64,000 nt of DNA, taken from an uncultured Rubrobacteraceae bacterium (GTDB lineage Bacteria > Actinomycetota > Rubrobacteria > Rubrobacterales > Rubrobacteraceae). The stretch spans positions 52,225 to 116,224 of the forward strand of contig CADCVE010000027.1 of the NCBI GenBank assembly GCA_902806065.1. The letters run 5' to 3'. This document shows positions 39,055 through 48,785 of the stretch, in pieces. The stretch's first letter is position 1. Each line of letters opens with the position of its first letter. The notes beneath the pieces were generated by a model. The model did not search any database and was not told where the DNA came from. It worked only from the letters and a program-made list of their open reading frames with translations. The position numbers and the translations under genes were made by a program.

Positions 39055-40170
39055 CTACAGCTCCTGCCCAGCCGCCCGCAACAGCCCCTCGCGCACATCC
39101 TCTTCCCCCTCCTCCGCGAGGACCTCCAGAATCTCCTTCTCCCGCCTCGACAGCTTCTCGGGCACTACCACTCGCACCCGCACCATCAGGTCACCCGGCT
39201 CACCGCCCCCCCGGGCCCGCGGCGCCCCAGCCCCGCGCACCTTGAATCGCTTGCCCTCCTGTGTTCCCGCCGGCAACCGTAGCTTCACCATCCCTCCATC
39301 GGGCCGCGGAACCTCAATCTCCGCCCCAAGCGCCGCCTCCACGAAGCTAACCGGTACGTCCACCAAAAAGTCGTCGCCGCGTCGCTCGAATACCGGATGC
39401 CCCGCCACCCGCGTCACCACGTACAAGTCTCCCGCCGGACCACCCTTCATCCCACCACTTCCCCTCCCGGGCACCCGGACCTTCATCCCGTCCTTCGCCC
39501 CCGCCGGTATCTTCACCGTCACCTGCCGGTTCCTTCGCACTCGCCCGCCGCCCGCGCACCCCGCGCACGGCCTCTCCACAATAGTCCCCTCTCCCCCACA
39601 CCGCCCGCACGGCTCCGAGAAAGCAAAGAAACCCTGATCCCGACTCCTCATTCCCCGCCCCGAACACTCCGGACACATCCGCCGCGCTGTCCCGGCGGCC
39701 GCGCCAGTCCCCCCGCACTGGTCACACTCCTCCTCCACCGGCGCCGTAATGCGTGTGGTCACACCCTTCAGCGCGTCCTTGAACTTCAGGCTTACGCTTA
39801 CCGTTACATCCTCGCCGCGAGTCGTGCGGGCGGCCCCTCTTGTAGCGCCTCCAAAAGCACCGCCGAAGCTGCCGAAGAGGTCCGAGAGGTCCGAGAAGTT
39901 AGTGTCGAAGCCGCCGCCGCTCGCGCCTCCCGCTTGGGCTCTAGTTCCGAAGTAGGCGCGAGGGCCTTCATCGTATTCCCGCCTTTTCTCCGGGTTGGAG
40001 AGGACTTCGTAGGCGTGTTGAACCTCTTTGAAGCGCTCTTCGGCCTTCGGGTCTTCCCGGTTCGCGTCCGGGTGGTGCTTACGGGCGAGCCGTCTGTAGG
40101 AGCGTCGGATCTCCTCCTGTGAAGCCCCCTTACCTACTTCAAGCACCTTGTACAGATCCCTGGTCTCCAT
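39055..40170 (-). CDS. dnaJ: Co-chaperone DnaJ
   Basis: A 371-aa type I J-protein. The J domain carries the HPD motif (ARKHHPDANRED) that stimulates DnaK ATPase. A G/F-rich linker follows, then four CxxCxGxG zinc repeats, starting CDQCGGTGAA, CPECSGRGMR, CGRCGGEGTI and CAGCAGGGRV, and the C-terminal substrate-binding barrels. The start at ATG 40170 is 27 bp after the grpE stop. Confidence 0.95.
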   Translation of the reverse strand: METRDLYKVLEVGKGASQEEIRRSYRRLARKHHPDANREDPKAEERFKEVQHAYEVLSNPEKRREYDEGPRAYFGTRAQAGGASGGGFDTNFSDLSDLFGSFGGAFGGATRGAARTTRGEDVTVSVSLKFKDALKGVTTRITAPVEEECDQCGGTGAAAGTARRMCPECSGRGMRSRDQGFFAFSEPCGRCGGEGTIVERPCAGCAGGGRVRRNRQVTVKIPAGAKDGMKVRVPGRGSGGMKGGPAGDLYVVTRVAGHPVFERRGDDFLVDVPVSFVEAALGAEIEVPRPDGGMVKLRLPAGTQEGKRFKVRGAGAPRARGGGEPGDLMVRVRVVVPEKLSRREKEILEVLAEEGEEDVREGLLRAAGQEL

Positions 40171-40197
40171 ACCTAAATCCTACCGCTATCCATAACC

Positions 40198-40905
40198 CTA
40201 CTTGGCAACTATAACCTTCGCCGGGCGTATGGGCCTGCCATTCAGTATGTAGCCGCGTTCGAGGGTTTGAATGACGGTATCTTCTTCATGCTCGTCGGAG
40301 GGCTGGCCCATGACGGCCTCATGAACCGCCGGGTCGAAGCTCTCGCCGTCGGAGACAAGGGGAACTAGACCCTCCCGCTCGAGTGCGGCGAGGAGCTGAT
40401 CCCGCGTAGCCCGCACGCCCTCGTGTATGTCTCCCTCAGCCTCCAGAGCCCGCTCCAAATTATCCACGACAGGCAATAGCTCCCTTACCAACTTCTCCGA
40501 GGCGAGTTGCACGGTGCGGGCGCGCTCCCTCTCCTGCCGCTTGCGTGAGTTTTCTATCTCCGCCTTCATGCGACGCATGCTGTCCAGGTACTCGTCTCGC
40601 TCCCTGCGCGCCAACTCCAACTCGTCCGCCAGCACCGAGAGCTCATCCTGCGTAATCTCCAACGGCTCCTCGGAGATTCCTTCCTCAAAGGGTACCTCCT
40701 CTACGAGATCGTCAGAAGACTCAGCCAGAAGGTCTTCGTCCGCCGCCTCGGGAACTACTCCGGGCTCTCCCGCCTCCACCGTCTCAGAGAGATATTCCAC
40801 CTCCTGCTCCCCGACGTTCTGCTGCTCTTTTTGAGTCTCTTCATCTCCCCTCGGGGTTTCCCTTGGGGGTTCTTCTTCCCGGCGTCGCCGCTCTTCACTG
40901 CTCAA
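40198..40905 (-). CDS. grpE: Nucleotide exchange factor GrpE
   Basis: A 235-aa nucleotide exchange factor for DnaK. An acidic N-terminal extension of about 85 residues precedes the long coiled coil ([33 protein letters not shown]) and the beta-domain ([20 protein letters not shown], then [20 protein letters not shown]) typical of GrpE. The TTG start at 40905 has GGAGGAT 9-10 bases upstream. The N-terminal tail is longer than usual. Confidence 0.93.
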   Translation of the reverse strand: MSSEERRRREEEPPRETPRGDEETQKEQQNVGEQEVEYLSETVEAGEPGVVPEAADEDLLAESSDDLVEEVPFEEGISEEPLEITQDELSVLADELELARRERDEYLDSMRRMKAEIENSRKRQERERARTVQLASEKLVRELLPVVDNLERALEAEGDIHEGVRATRDQLLAALEREGLVPLVSDGESFDPAVHEAVMGQPSDEHEEDTVIQTLERGYILNGRPIRPAKVIVAK

Positions 40906-40936
40906 GGCCTAGAGATCCTCCTGATACGTGGGGCAC

Positions 40937-40967
40937 CCGGCGGGGGAGCCAATCGGTCCTCCGCCGG
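40937..40967 (-). other. Intercistronic hairpin between dnaK and grpE
   Basis: CCGGCGGGGGA (40937-40947) pairs with TCCTCCGCCGG (40957-40967) with one G-T pair, across a 9-nt loop. No T-run follows on the minus strand. Such hairpins between dnaK and grpE can stabilise or process the message; here that is inference. Confidence 0.4.
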
Positions 40968-40984
40968 CCACTCCCTTGAGATGA

Positions 40985-42901
40985 CTACTGCTGACGCCCC
41001 TTGCTGTCGTCCTCTTCGTCTATGATCTCGGCGTCCTCGACCACGTCGTCCGGGTTACCGTCAGGACCGGCCGAGCCTGCGGCGCCCTCCTGCCCCTGCT
41101 GAGCCTGCTGGTACAGCACCTCGGAGAGCTTGTGAGAGGCGGCCAACAGGGCCTCCTGCTTCTGCTTTATCTCCTCGACATCGTCGCCCGCAAGGGCCTC
41201 TTTGGTCTCCTTTATAGCCTTCTCGATGTCGATCTTGGTCGCGTCGTCTACCTTGCCGTCCACATCCTTCATGGACCGCTCGATGGAGTACACCAGGTTA
41301 TCGGCGTTGTTGCGGATGTCAGCCTCCTCGCGGCGGCGCCTGTCGTCCTCCGCGTGCGCCTCGGCGTCCCGCACCATCTGATCTATATCCGAATCCGCCA
41401 ATCCACTAGAGGCCGTTATCGTGATCCGCTGCTCCTTACCCGTCCCAAGGTCCTTCGCCCCAACATTGACGATGCCGTTGGCGTCTATATCGAACGTAAC
41501 CTCGACTTGAGGTACGCCTCTAGGCGCGGGCGGCAACCCTACGAGCCGGAAGTCTCCAATCTTCTTGTTATACGCCGCCATCTCCCGCTCGCCCTGGAAG
41601 ACTTTGATCTCGACCTCATTCTGATTGTCCTCAGCGGTCGTGAATACCTCACTCTTACGGGTAGGTATAGTCGTGTTTCGCTCGATGAGCTTGGTCATCA
41701 CCCCGCCCTTGGTCTCGATCCCGAGGGAGAGTGGCGTAACGTCGAGGAGCAATACATCCTTGACTTCGCCCGCGAGGACTCCGGCCTGGATGGCGGCGCC
41801 TATTGCGACGACTTCGTCCGGGTTGATGCCTCTGTTCGGGTCCTTTCCGGTAATCTCCTTGACCTTCTCCTGGATCGCGGGGATACGGATGGAGCCACCG
41901 ACCAGGATGATCTGGTCTATATCTCCCTGCCCGAGGCCGGCGTCCTGCATCGCCTGGCGGACGGGACCAGCGGTCGCTTCGACGAGGTCGGCGGTTAGCT
42001 GGTTGAACTGCGCCCGCGAGAGCGTAAGGTCGAGATGCTTCGGCCCGTTCGCGTCAGCGGTGATAAAGGGCAGGTTGATCGCCGTACTCGTCGTGGTGGA
42101 GAGCTCTTTCTTAGCCTTCTCGGCCGCCTCGATGAGCCGCTGGGTCGCCATCTTGTCCTTAGAGAGGTCAATCCCCTCGGCCTTCTTGAACTCCGAGACG
42201 AGCCACTCCACGATCTTTGCGTCGAAGTCATCGCCGCCGAGGTGATTGTTTCCGCTCGTCGCCTTGACCTCGAAGACCCCCTCGCCGAGCTCCAGGATGG
42301 AGACGTCGAACGTCCCGCCGCCGAGGTCAAAGACGAGGATGGTCTGCTCCTGCTCCTTGTCTAGCCCGTAGGCGAGCGCCGCCGCCGTCGGCTCGTTGAT
42401 GATGCGCTTGACGTTGAGGCCGGCTATCTTCCCGGCATCCTTCGTCGCCTGGCGCTGGGCGTCCTCGAAGTACGCCGGCACCGTGATGACCGCATCGGTA
42501 ACCTCCTCGCCGAGGTACTCCTCGGCGTCTCTCTTCAGCTTCTGGAGCGTCATCGCGGAGATCTCCGGCGGCGAGTAGTCTCGATCCCCCGCGCCCACGC
42601 GCACCTCTCCGCCGGGCCCGCTCTTGACCTCGTACCCAACGCGCCGGGCCTCGTTCTCGACCTCCTTGTAACGCCGCCCCATGAAACGCTTTACCGAGTA
42701 GATCGTGCGCTCCGGGTTCGTCACCGCTTGCCGCCGCGCCAACTGCCCGACCAGCCGCTCCCCACTACGCTTGTCGAACGCCACCACCGACGGCGTCGTC
42801 CGCTCCCCCTCGGCGTTGGTGATTACGACCGGGTCTCCACCCTCCAGAACTGCTACGCAACTGTTCGTCGTGCCAAGGTCTATGCCTATGCTCTTGCTCA
42901 T
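40985..42901 (-). CDS. dnaK: Chaperone DnaK (Hsp70)
   Basis: A 638-aa Hsp70. The ATPase domain starts [17 protein letters not shown] and contains [33 protein letters not shown] and [16 protein letters not shown] phosphate-2 ([15 protein letters not shown]). The substrate domain starts near [20 protein letters not shown]. The acidic C-terminus ends with [16 protein letters not shown]. The start at ATG 42901 follows AGGAGTGAGG. First gene of the operon. Confidence 0.98.
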   Translation of the reverse strand: MSKSIGIDLGTTNSCVAVLEGGDPVVITNAEGERTTPSVVAFDKRSGERLVGQLARRQAVTNPERTIYSVKRFMGRRYKEVENEARRVGYEVKSGPGGEVRVGAGDRDYSPPEISAMTLQKLKRDAEEYLGEEVTDAVITVPAYFEDAQRQATKDAGKIAGLNVKRIINEPTAAALAYGLDKEQEQTILVFDLGGGTFDVSILELGEGVFEVKATSGNNHLGGDDFDAKIVEWLVSEFKKAEGIDLSKDKMATQRLIEAAEKAKKELSTTTSTAINLPFITADANGPKHLDLTLSRAQFNQLTADLVEATAGPVRQAMQDAGLGQGDIDQIILVGGSIRIPAIQEKVKEITGKDPNRGINPDEVVAIGAAIQAGVLAGEVKDVLLLDVTPLSLGIETKGGVMTKLIERNTTIPTRKSEVFTTAEDNQNEVEIKVFQGEREMAAYNKKIGDFRLVGLPPAPRGVPQVEVTFDIDANGIVNVGAKDLGTGKEQRITITASSGLADSDIDQMVRDAEAHAEDDRRRREEADIRNNADNLVYSIERSMKDVDGKVDDATKIDIEKAIKETKEALAGDDVEEIKQKQEALLAASHKLSEVLYQQAQQGQEGAAGSAGPDGNPDDVVEDAEIIDEEDDSKGRQQ

Positions 42902-42943
42902 TCCTCACTCCTATGGAAGCTCGCGTGTATCTAATCTCCGTGG

Positions 42944-42972
42944 ATTATAAAATCTAAGCCTATGGCAGTCAA
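42944..42972 (-). promoter_or_regulatory. Sigma-A promoter of the dnaK operon
   Basis: On the minus strand: -35 TTGACT (42972-42967), spacer exactly 17 bp, -10 TATAAT (42949-42944). This is the cleanest promoter in the window. The leader would be about 35 nt with the ribosome site AGGAGTGAGG before ATG 42901. No CIRCE or canonical HAIR element overlaps it. Confidence 0.8.
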
Positions 42973-42978
42973 CTTCGA

Positions 42979-42999
42979 ATACTCGCTCCTGAGTATAAT
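42979..42999. promoter_or_regulatory. Palindrome and divergent -10 between dnaK and regulator
   Basis: ATACTC-N6-GAGTAT (42979-42996) lies 7 bp upstream of the dnaK -35. It also overlaps a perfect rightward -10 TATAAT (42994-42999) for the regulator gene at 43066. A protein bound here could control both directions. The half-site ACTC/GAGT orientation is opposite to the HAIR consensus and the spacing differs from CIRCE, so the binder is unknown. Confidence 0.45.
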
Positions 43000-43065
43000 A
43001 AGAGAGCGGGGCGGGGGGTAGCGCCTGGCGAGGACTGGCGCCGTTTCGAGGGAGGTTGTGGGGTA

Positions 43066-43779
43066 TTGGAAGAGACGATCTTATTGGTAGATGACGATGC
43101 GGCGCTGTTGGAGGTTATGTCCATAGTGCTGTCGTCTGAGGGGTACAGGGTGATAAGTGCCGTGGACGGGGCGGAGGCGTTGCGGGAGGTTGACGGGGAG
43201 GGTTTGGCCCTCGTGATCCTGGACGTCATGTTACCCCGCATCAGCGGCTTCGAGGTTCTGAAGAAGATTCGGGAGAAATCCGATGTCCCGGTGGTGATGC
43301 TCACGGCCAAGAGCCAGTCGGTAGACAAAGTCGTGGGACTAGAACTCGGAGCCGACGATTACATTACGAAACCCTTTGATACAAAGGAGTTGCTGGCACG
43401 CATCCGGGCCATTCTAAGGAGGTTCGGACGCCAGGAGGGCAAGGACCGGGACGGGGTCTTGCGGCTCGGAGCTCTGGAGCTCGACCCGAACGGGTACACG
43501 GTTACGAGAGATGGCGAGCCGCTGGAGCTCACACCGACGGAGTTCAAGATACTCGCGCTCCTCATGCGGCGCCCGGGGCGGGCTTTCACGCGAACTCAGA
43601 TCTCCGAGGCCGTCTCCACCGGCGCGCATTACCTGGCCAGCAGGTACATAGACGTGCATATCTCGCGTTTGCGCGCCAAGGTCGAGAGCGATCCGAAGGC
43701 CCCCCAGATCATTCAGACCGTTCCGAGCGTCGGTTACCGGGCCACCCGCCCGTCCGTGAGAGCGACCTGGAGCGCCTAG
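43066..43779 (+). CDS. OmpR/PhoB-family response regulator (MtrA-like)
   Basis: A 237-aa regulator from TTG 43066 (GGAGG about 11 bases upstream). Receiver domain with LLVDDDAA, Asp53 in VILDVMLPRISG and Lys in YITKPFD. The winged helix covers about residues 130-228 (ELTPTEFKILALLMRRPGRA, DVHISRLRAKVESDPK). Gene order regulator-kinase-beta-propeller lipoprotein matches mtrA-mtrB-lpqB of actinobacteria, which controls cell-wall and osmotic responses; orthology is inferred from context. Confidence 0.92.
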   Translation: MEETILLVDDDAALLEVMSIVLSSEGYRVISAVDGAEALREVDGEGLALVILDVMLPRISGFEVLKKIREKSDVPVVMLTAKSQSVDKVVGLELGADDYITKPFDTKELLARIRAILRRFGRQEGKDRDGVLRLGALELDPNGYTVTRDGEPLELTPTEFKILALLMRRPGRAFTRTQISEAVSTGAHYLASRYIDVHISRLRAKVESDPKAPQIIQTVPSVGYRATRPSVRATWSA

Positions 43780-43786
43780 AACAGTA

Positions 43787-45718
43787 GTGAAAAAGGAACG
43801 CCGGAAGAATCCTTTACCACCGCTCTCGTTCCGGGCGCGCATCTTCGCGGCGCTCGTCGGCATCTCCGCGACTACGAGCCTCGTTATAGGTCTAGTTCTC
43901 TATTACTTCGCCGAGGACAGGCTGGTCGCCGAGGAGCTCGACTCGCTTGCCCGGCGCTCCCAGACGGCGAACGCGGGCGCGGGTGTCTTTCTGGAGGGCC
44001 TGCGCGACCCCGAGGAAGGGACATTCCCCGCCCCCGAGACCTACGCCGAGGAGTTGGTCCAGTCGGTCGCCGATCCCACCGGGCTGGGCGTACTCTACGT
44101 GGGGCCGGACGGGCGGCCCTTGGCGGCCAGGGACGGAGCCGGGCAGGTTATCCCCGCGGAGGAAGCCTACGAGCGGCTCGGGATCGATGAGAACAAGCTG
44201 GAGGAGGTCGAGGAGTCTTCTCAGGGTGAGGGGCAACTCGTCTCGTTAAGCTCGCTAAGAGGCACCGCGTTTGGCGGCGTCCCGAGGAGCGCTGCGGTCT
44301 GGCCGCTGATGGGGGCGGATGGAGCCGCGCGGGGAGTCCTCGTATACAACTCGCCGGGGGAGGGGTTGGACAGGACGCTCACCTTCTTGAGGTATGGAAT
44401 ACTCGGGGCGATCGGGACCAGCGTCGTCCTCGCCGGTCTGGGCAGCATGCTCCTGGCGCGCCAGATCTCCCGTCCCCTCACGGAGACGCGTGATGCCGCC
44501 ATCCGCGTAGCCTCCGGCGACTACAGCTCCGTGCCCGTAAAGAGCAACGATGAGCTAGGCGAGCTGGCCCGGGCCTTCAACTACATGGCCGAGGAACTTC
44601 AGCACTACGTCGGAGAGATACAACGTCAGAAGTCGCACCTGGAGGCGGTCCTCGACGCCTCCCCCGAAGCAGTAGTCGTCACCGACGACGAAGAGCGCGT
44701 CACGATGGCCAACCCCGCCGCTGCCAGGGTGCTCAACATAGACTCCGCCTCCTTCGGGCGCAAACTCTCCGACCTGGAAGTGCCCTGCGAGGTCGTTGCC
44801 TGCCTACGCGAAGCCTCCTCCACCGGCGCCGCCGTCCGGGAGATGGAAGTCGGCGAAAAGACCTACTGGGCCTACGCCGCCCGCATGGCCACCCCCAAAG
44901 ACCACCACCACACAAACGGCTCCGCAAGCGGCTCCGGTGCGATCCTGGCGGTGCGAGACATAACCGAGTATCGGTCGTTGGAGAGGGTCAAGACCGCTTT
45001 CGTGTCGGATGTATCGCACGAGCTTCGGACGCCGCTCACGACCATTCAGAGTGCTGTCGACCTCATAGAGCGGGCCCGCGAACGGTTGGATCCGCTGGAG
45101 CACCGGGCCCTCGAGTTGGCCGACCAGGAGCTCAAGCGCATCAGAGGGATGGTCGAAGAGCTCCTTACCCTCACTCTGATGGACTCCCATCAATACGCCC
45201 TGGAAGTCGCGCCAACCGACCTCGACGCGGTCGTAAGGAGCGCCCTCGAAAGCATGGAAACCAAGGCAAAGAGGTTCGGTATCGAACTCCATTACGCCGG
45301 GGACGACACCTACGGCGAGCTGGACGACAATCGCCCCCGATGCCTCTGTGACGCCCAGAAGATCTACCAGGTCCTGCTTAACCTCCTGGACAACGCCGTC
45401 AAATACTCCGACCCGGGCGCCCGCGTGGAGGTCCGCATACTCGACGACTACGACTCGGTAACGATACGCATTAAGGACACGGGAGTCGGCATCCCCGAAG
45501 AAGACCTCCCGAACCTCTTCGACCGGTTCTACCGCGTTAACAAGGACCGCTCGCGATCCACCGGAGGCAGCGGGTTGGGGCTCGCTATCAGCAAGCAAAT
45601 CGTGGACCTGCACGGCGGCTCCCTCTCCGTACGGAGCAAGGTAGACGTAGGCTCCACCTTCGACCTCAAGCTCCCCAAAACCTCCCTCCCCTACCCCACC
45701 TCCTCCTATGCGCTCTAG
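43787..45718 (+). CDS. Sensor histidine kinase (MtrB-like)
   Basis: A 643-aa kinase from GTG 43787. TM1 about 18-42, an extracytoplasmic domain of about 155 residues, TM2 about 200-224, HAMP (TRDAAIRVASGDYSSVPV region), a PAS domain (VLDASPEAVVVTDDEERVTM), HisKA with His411 in VSDVSHELRTPL, and HATPase_c (LLNLLDNAVKYSDPGA, DTGVGIPEEDLPN, GSGLGLAI). The stop overlaps the lipoprotein start by 11 bp, and the regulator lies 7 bp upstream, so the three are co-transcribed. Confidence 0.93.
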   Translation: MKKERRKNPLPPLSFRARIFAALVGISATTSLVIGLVLYYFAEDRLVAEELDSLARRSQTANAGAGVFLEGLRDPEEGTFPAPETYAEELVQSVADPTGLGVLYVGPDGRPLAARDGAGQVIPAEEAYERLGIDENKLEEVEESSQGEGQLVSLSSLRGTAFGGVPRSAAVWPLMGADGAARGVLVYNSPGEGLDRTLTFLRYGILGAIGTSVVLAGLGSMLLARQISRPLTETRDAAIRVASGDYSSVPVKSNDELGELARAFNYMAEELQHYVGEIQRQKSHLEAVLDASPEAVVVTDDEERVTMANPAAARVLNIDSASFGRKLSDLEVPCEVVACLREASSTGAAVREMEVGEKTYWAYAARMATPKDHHHTNGSASGSGAILAVRDITEYRSLERVKTAFVSDVSHELRTPLTTIQSAVDLIERARERLDPLEHRALELADQELKRIRGMVEELLTLTLMDSHQYALEVAPTDLDAVVRSALESMETKAKRFGIELHYAGDDTYGELDDNRPRCLCDAQKIYQVLLNLLDNAVKYSDPGARVEVRILDDYDSVTIRIKDTGVGIPEEDLPNLFDRFYRVNKDRSRSTGGSGLGLAISKQIVDLHGGSLSVRSKVDVGSTFDLKLPKTSLPYPTSSYAL

Positions 45719-46979
45719 AAGACTAAAAGCAGCCGCCAAAACACTCCCCCTGATGTTGGCCTTCGTACTCGCCCTTGCGCTCACCGGGTGCGGGCATCCG
45801 TCAGGCAATCTCTGGGAGGGAGGCACCATACCACCCACGTCGGCGACCTCAGGCACGGATCTCGGCCTCGGCTCGGGGGTACGTCCGTTGAGTTTCGGGC
45901 CTGGTGACAAGAGCTCACCACGCATAAGCCCCTCCGGCGACAGGGTCGCGTTCATCCTCGACGGTTACGTCGTAGAGAAGCCCCTCTACGGCCAGAACCT
46001 CCAACTCGAAACCTCGACCGGCTTCGGGGCGGAGAAAGCCGAGTGGCTCTCCGATGATAGCCTGGCGGCACTAAAACCAGAAAACGAAATCGCGGCAGAC
46101 GGCACAAGTGTAGTCTCCGCACCGGGCACGCTCTTTGGCACGATGCGAGACGGTACCCCGGACACCAGTATGCTTCTCGAAGAAGTAATGGCCGTTGGCG
46201 CCCTGCCAGGAGGAGAGGCCGTCGCTACCGCCGTATCCGCCGAACCCACGACCGGCAATCCCGACGAACAGCCCAGGAGCAGGCTGGTGCTCGTACGAGG
46301 TCCCGAACAACCTCTGCAAGTCTATCTGAGAAACATCAAAGGCACGGTTACCGGGCTCTCGATCTCGCCGGACGGACGGGAGGTGGCCCTCGCTGTCCAG
46401 CGCGAGCCTGGTAATGCCGGCGAAGGCCGGTTTGAGGTGCATAGCTACCGTTTCTCGGAGGGCCACCCACGGCGTGTAACGCGCCTACCAAAGGGAATGG
46501 GCATCCTGGGAGCACCTCAGTGGACCTATTGGGGTATCCATTTCGTAGCAGGCGAGCAAGACGATCCCACGTCAAGTGACGCCTCGGCCCCACACTCTCT
46601 CTTCCGGATACCTGAAGGTTCAGACACGCCGGAACTGGTGCGCGGTGTCGGTGAGGAGTTTATCACTGCGAGCACAAGCGTCTCACCAGACGGGGAGCGT
46701 CTCGCCATTGTGGGTCGCAGGAACCCCGGCTCTCCCACCAACCTGTACGTCCTCGATCTCGCCTCTGACACCTTGAAGGCCGCTACTACCAACCAGAAAA
46801 TGGAGATAAAGACCAACCCCCGCGACCTCACCTGGTCCCCGGACGGCCAGTCCGTGGTCCTGATTTCGCGCGGCGCTCTCTCCGGCACCGAGGTGTACGA
46901 TGCCCCGGCGAGCGGCCTCTCGTCCGCCTTCTATAACCTCTACGAGGTCCCGGTCACGAACCTGCCAGCGGGAGAATAG
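45708..46979 (+). CDS. Beta-propeller lipoprotein (LpqB-like)
   Basis: A 423-aa lipoprotein: signal peptide and lipobox (LALALTGCGHP, Cys about 27), then PD40/TolB-like propeller blades such as SPRISPSGDRVAFILDG, GLSISPDGREVALAVQ, STSVSPDGERLAIVGR and DLTWSPDGQSVVLISR. Actinobacterial LpqB, which modulates MtrB, ends in a similar propeller; its GerMN domain is not apparent here. Position after the kinase supports an accessory sensor role (inference). Confidence 0.78.
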   Translation: MRSRRLKAAAKTLPLMLAFVLALALTGCGHPSGNLWEGGTIPPTSATSGTDLGLGSGVRPLSFGPGDKSSPRISPSGDRVAFILDGYVVEKPLYGQNLQLETSTGFGAEKAEWLSDDSLAALKPENEIAADGTSVVSAPGTLFGTMRDGTPDTSMLLEEVMAVGALPGGEAVATAVSAEPTTGNPDEQPRSRLVLVRGPEQPLQVYLRNIKGTVTGLSISPDGREVALAVQREPGNAGEGRFEVHSYRFSEGHPRRVTRLPKGMGILGAPQWTYWGIHFVAGEQDDPTSSDASAPHSLFRIPEGSDTPELVRGVGEEFITASTSVSPDGERLAIVGRRNPGSPTNLYVLDLASDTLKAATTNQKMEIKTNPRDLTWSPDGQSVVLISRGALSGTEVYDAPASGLSSAFYNLYEVPVTNLPAGE

Positions 46980-46987
46980 ACCGAAGG

Positions 46988-47518
46988 GTGAGAGACGTCA
47001 TTCTATGGACGCTAGGTGGGTTGCTTGCCTTTCTGGCTACGGCCGGAGCGTTCTTGCTGCTTGCGAGCTTCGGCGACGACGCTATGGGGAGCGACCCCAT
47101 CCCGCGCGCAAAGCCCTCCTCGACGACCTCGGACCGCGAGCCCCCTCCTGTCCCCCTGGTGCTGACACTGTCCGAAGACCAGTTGGAGAGCCTACAGAGA
47201 AAGCCCGGACAGAGGCTCGCGCTAAACATCGAAAACGGGAGCGACGAAGAACTCCCGAGTGTAGAGCTCACACTCGACGTAGTCTCCGAGAACACCGCCA
47301 GGCCCAACAAGCGCTCCTACCAGCAGACGTTGGGACCGCTAGCCCCTGGGGAAACTACGGAGGCGGAGTTCGAGATCGACCTCTCCCTCCCGATGCCGGA
47401 CGGGATGAAAGAGAAGGCGAGCCCCGGCTCCGAAGGACAGACCCGGGAGGTCCTGGAGATCCAGGCAATTACTCCTGAAGGCGACTCTGCTGTAAAGACC
47501 GCAGTCCTCGCGCCCTGA
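46988..47518 (+). CDS. Membrane-anchored protein of unknown function
   Basis: A 176-aa protein from GTG 46988, 8 bp after the lipoprotein gene. One N-terminal TM helix (DVILWTLGGLLAFLATAGAF), a Pro/Ser/Thr linker, then a beta-rich extracytoplasmic domain (ELPSVELTLDVVSENTA, LGPLAPGETTEAEFEIDL) that resembles Ig/CARDB-like folds. Its 3' end overlaps the convergent acetyltransferase-like gene by 50 bp. No family assigned. Confidence 0.65.
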   Translation: MRDVILWTLGGLLAFLATAGAFLLLASFGDDAMGSDPIPRAKPSSTTSDREPPPVPLVLTLSEDQLESLQRKPGQRLALNIENGSDEELPSVELTLDVVSENTARPNKRSYQQTLGPLAPGETTEAEFEIDLSLPMPDGMKEKASPGSEGQTREVLEIQAITPEGDSAVKTAVLAP

Positions 47519-48164
47519 TGACCCGTGAGCGCGCTGGAGCATTAGCCGAGGTGTTCGCCAGGGCGCGCGCCAGGACGGACGACGGCACACTCGGGGCCGG
47601 CGCCTTCAGGACCGGCAGCTTTACCCGCCCCACGAGTTGGCGGGCCATCTCCCCGACCTCGACGATGCTTCCAAAGTCCGCGCGCATCAGAGTATAGGAG
47701 AAGCCCTTGCCCAGGCCCCGGCGCACGGGCTTCCAACCGCTCTCTGAGAGAAAGGTGGTCGAGACGTGCCGCGAGCGTCCGAGGTCACTGGCGACCGCCT
47801 CGACCCCGCTGAACCCGCGCAACCTCAGGTCTCGCATTACCCTTACCAGTAGGTGGCGGCGTGTCCGCGCATCTCCCTCGAGGTACGCTAGGAGCGCGCA
47901 GCCCTCGCCAAGAGGACCCAAAGGGTATCTTTGGACGCGGGACAGGTACTCGGGTGGCCCGTACACGGCAAAGCCGCATACCTCTTCCCCCCGGCGCATA
48001 ACAAATCCGGCTGTACCCCATGATGAAGAAATCTCCCCGAACCACTCCTCCGCCGAGTAGGTGCCTTCCGTCCAGTAGGAGATAACCGCTTCCAGGTTCC
48101 GGAGATCTCCGGCCTCTCCGGCGGAGATCTCCGCAATCGTCGGTATGAAAGGTATCGGACGCAT
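47469..48164 (-). CDS. GNAT-like acetyltransferase
   Basis: A 231-aa protein. The central part resembles a GNAT fold: GTAGFVMRRGEEVCGFAVYG (beta3-beta4), LGEGCALLAYLEGDARTRRH in the place of the acetyl-CoA motif, and STTFLSESGWKPVRRGLGKG. The canonical Q/RxxGxG/A loop is not clear, so activity is uncertain. The C-terminal 60 residues are an Ala/Arg-rich extension that overlaps the opposite gene by 50 bp and may be spurious. Confidence 0.6.
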   Translation of the reverse strand: MRPIPFIPTIAEISAGEAGDLRNLEAVISYWTEGTYSAEEWFGEISSSWGTAGFVMRRGEEVCGFAVYGPPEYLSRVQRYPLGPLGEGCALLAYLEGDARTRRHLLVRVMRDLRLRGFSGVEAVASDLGRSRHVSTTFLSESGWKPVRRGLGKGFSYTLMRADFGSIVEVGEMARQLVGRVKLPVLKAPAPSVPSSVLARALANTSANAPARSRVIRARGLRSLQQSRLQE

Positions 48165-48199
48165 CTTACTCCGAACCGCGCCGTTCGGGCCTGTCAGAG

Positions 48200-48709
48200 T
48201 TATACATTCGGGTCTTTCGGCGTCTCTTCGGCCCCTTCGAGCCGCGCGCGCAGGCGGGATCTGGTCTCCTGGATCCTGCGTCGAAGCTCCTCCGGCTCTT
48301 CCTTGGAGACCGGCTCGGGATACTCCTCCGCAACATCCCGTGGAGCGCTTCGAGGAGCGTCCCAGGAAACGTCTCGCAACGGAGCCGGTCCGGAAGAAAT
48401 TCCCGTTGACGGATCGACGAGCGGCCCGGTTTCGAGGTCCGGTAATGGTTCCGTGGAGTCGTCCCGAAAAGCGTGCGCCTCCTCGGGCTCTCCCGAGCGC
48501 GGAGGGCGTTCGCTAACCCTGGAGACGCGCTCCTGCATACGCTCCTGGGCATCGAAGTAGGTCTCGCGGCCCCTCTCCCGGGCCTCGCCCGCCCGCGAGG
48601 TTATGGTACCCCGGAGCTCCTTTCCGGACCTTGGAGCGAAGAGGACACCCGCCAGAGCCCCTGCCAACCCACCGAGTACGAAAGTTCTGAGCCTCTGCTT
48701 ATCCAACAT
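48200..48709 (-). CDS. YtxH-domain membrane protein
   Basis: About 169 aa. The N-terminus has the YtxH pattern: one glycine-rich TM helix LGGLAGALAGVLFAPRSGKE (GALLAPKSGKE-type), followed by a charged helix (RERGRETYFDAQERMQERV) and an acidic disordered tail. ATG 48709 and GTG 48721 are both possible; AGGAGG lies 4 bases before the GTG and about 16 before the ATG. YtxH proteins are general-stress-associated in Bacillus; role here unknown. Confidence 0.75.
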   Translation of the reverse strand: MLDKQRLRTFVLGGLAGALAGVLFAPRSGKELRGTITSRAGEARERGRETYFDAQERMQERVSRVSERPPRSGEPEEAHAFRDDSTEPLPDLETGPLVDPSTGISSGPAPLRDVSWDAPRSAPRDVAEEYPEPVSKEEPEELRRRIQETRSRLRARLEGAEETPKDPNV

Positions 48710-48785
48710 CCCGCACACCACCTCCTGAGCCGTTTCCGTATTTTAACCCTTTTGGTTCAGGAGTACCGGTTTATTCCGTTCGGCG

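Noticed and set aside
42979..42996. Possible HAIR or CIRCE element
   Set aside because: Half-site orientation is opposite to HAIR, and the 6-bp spacer does not fit CIRCE (9 bp).
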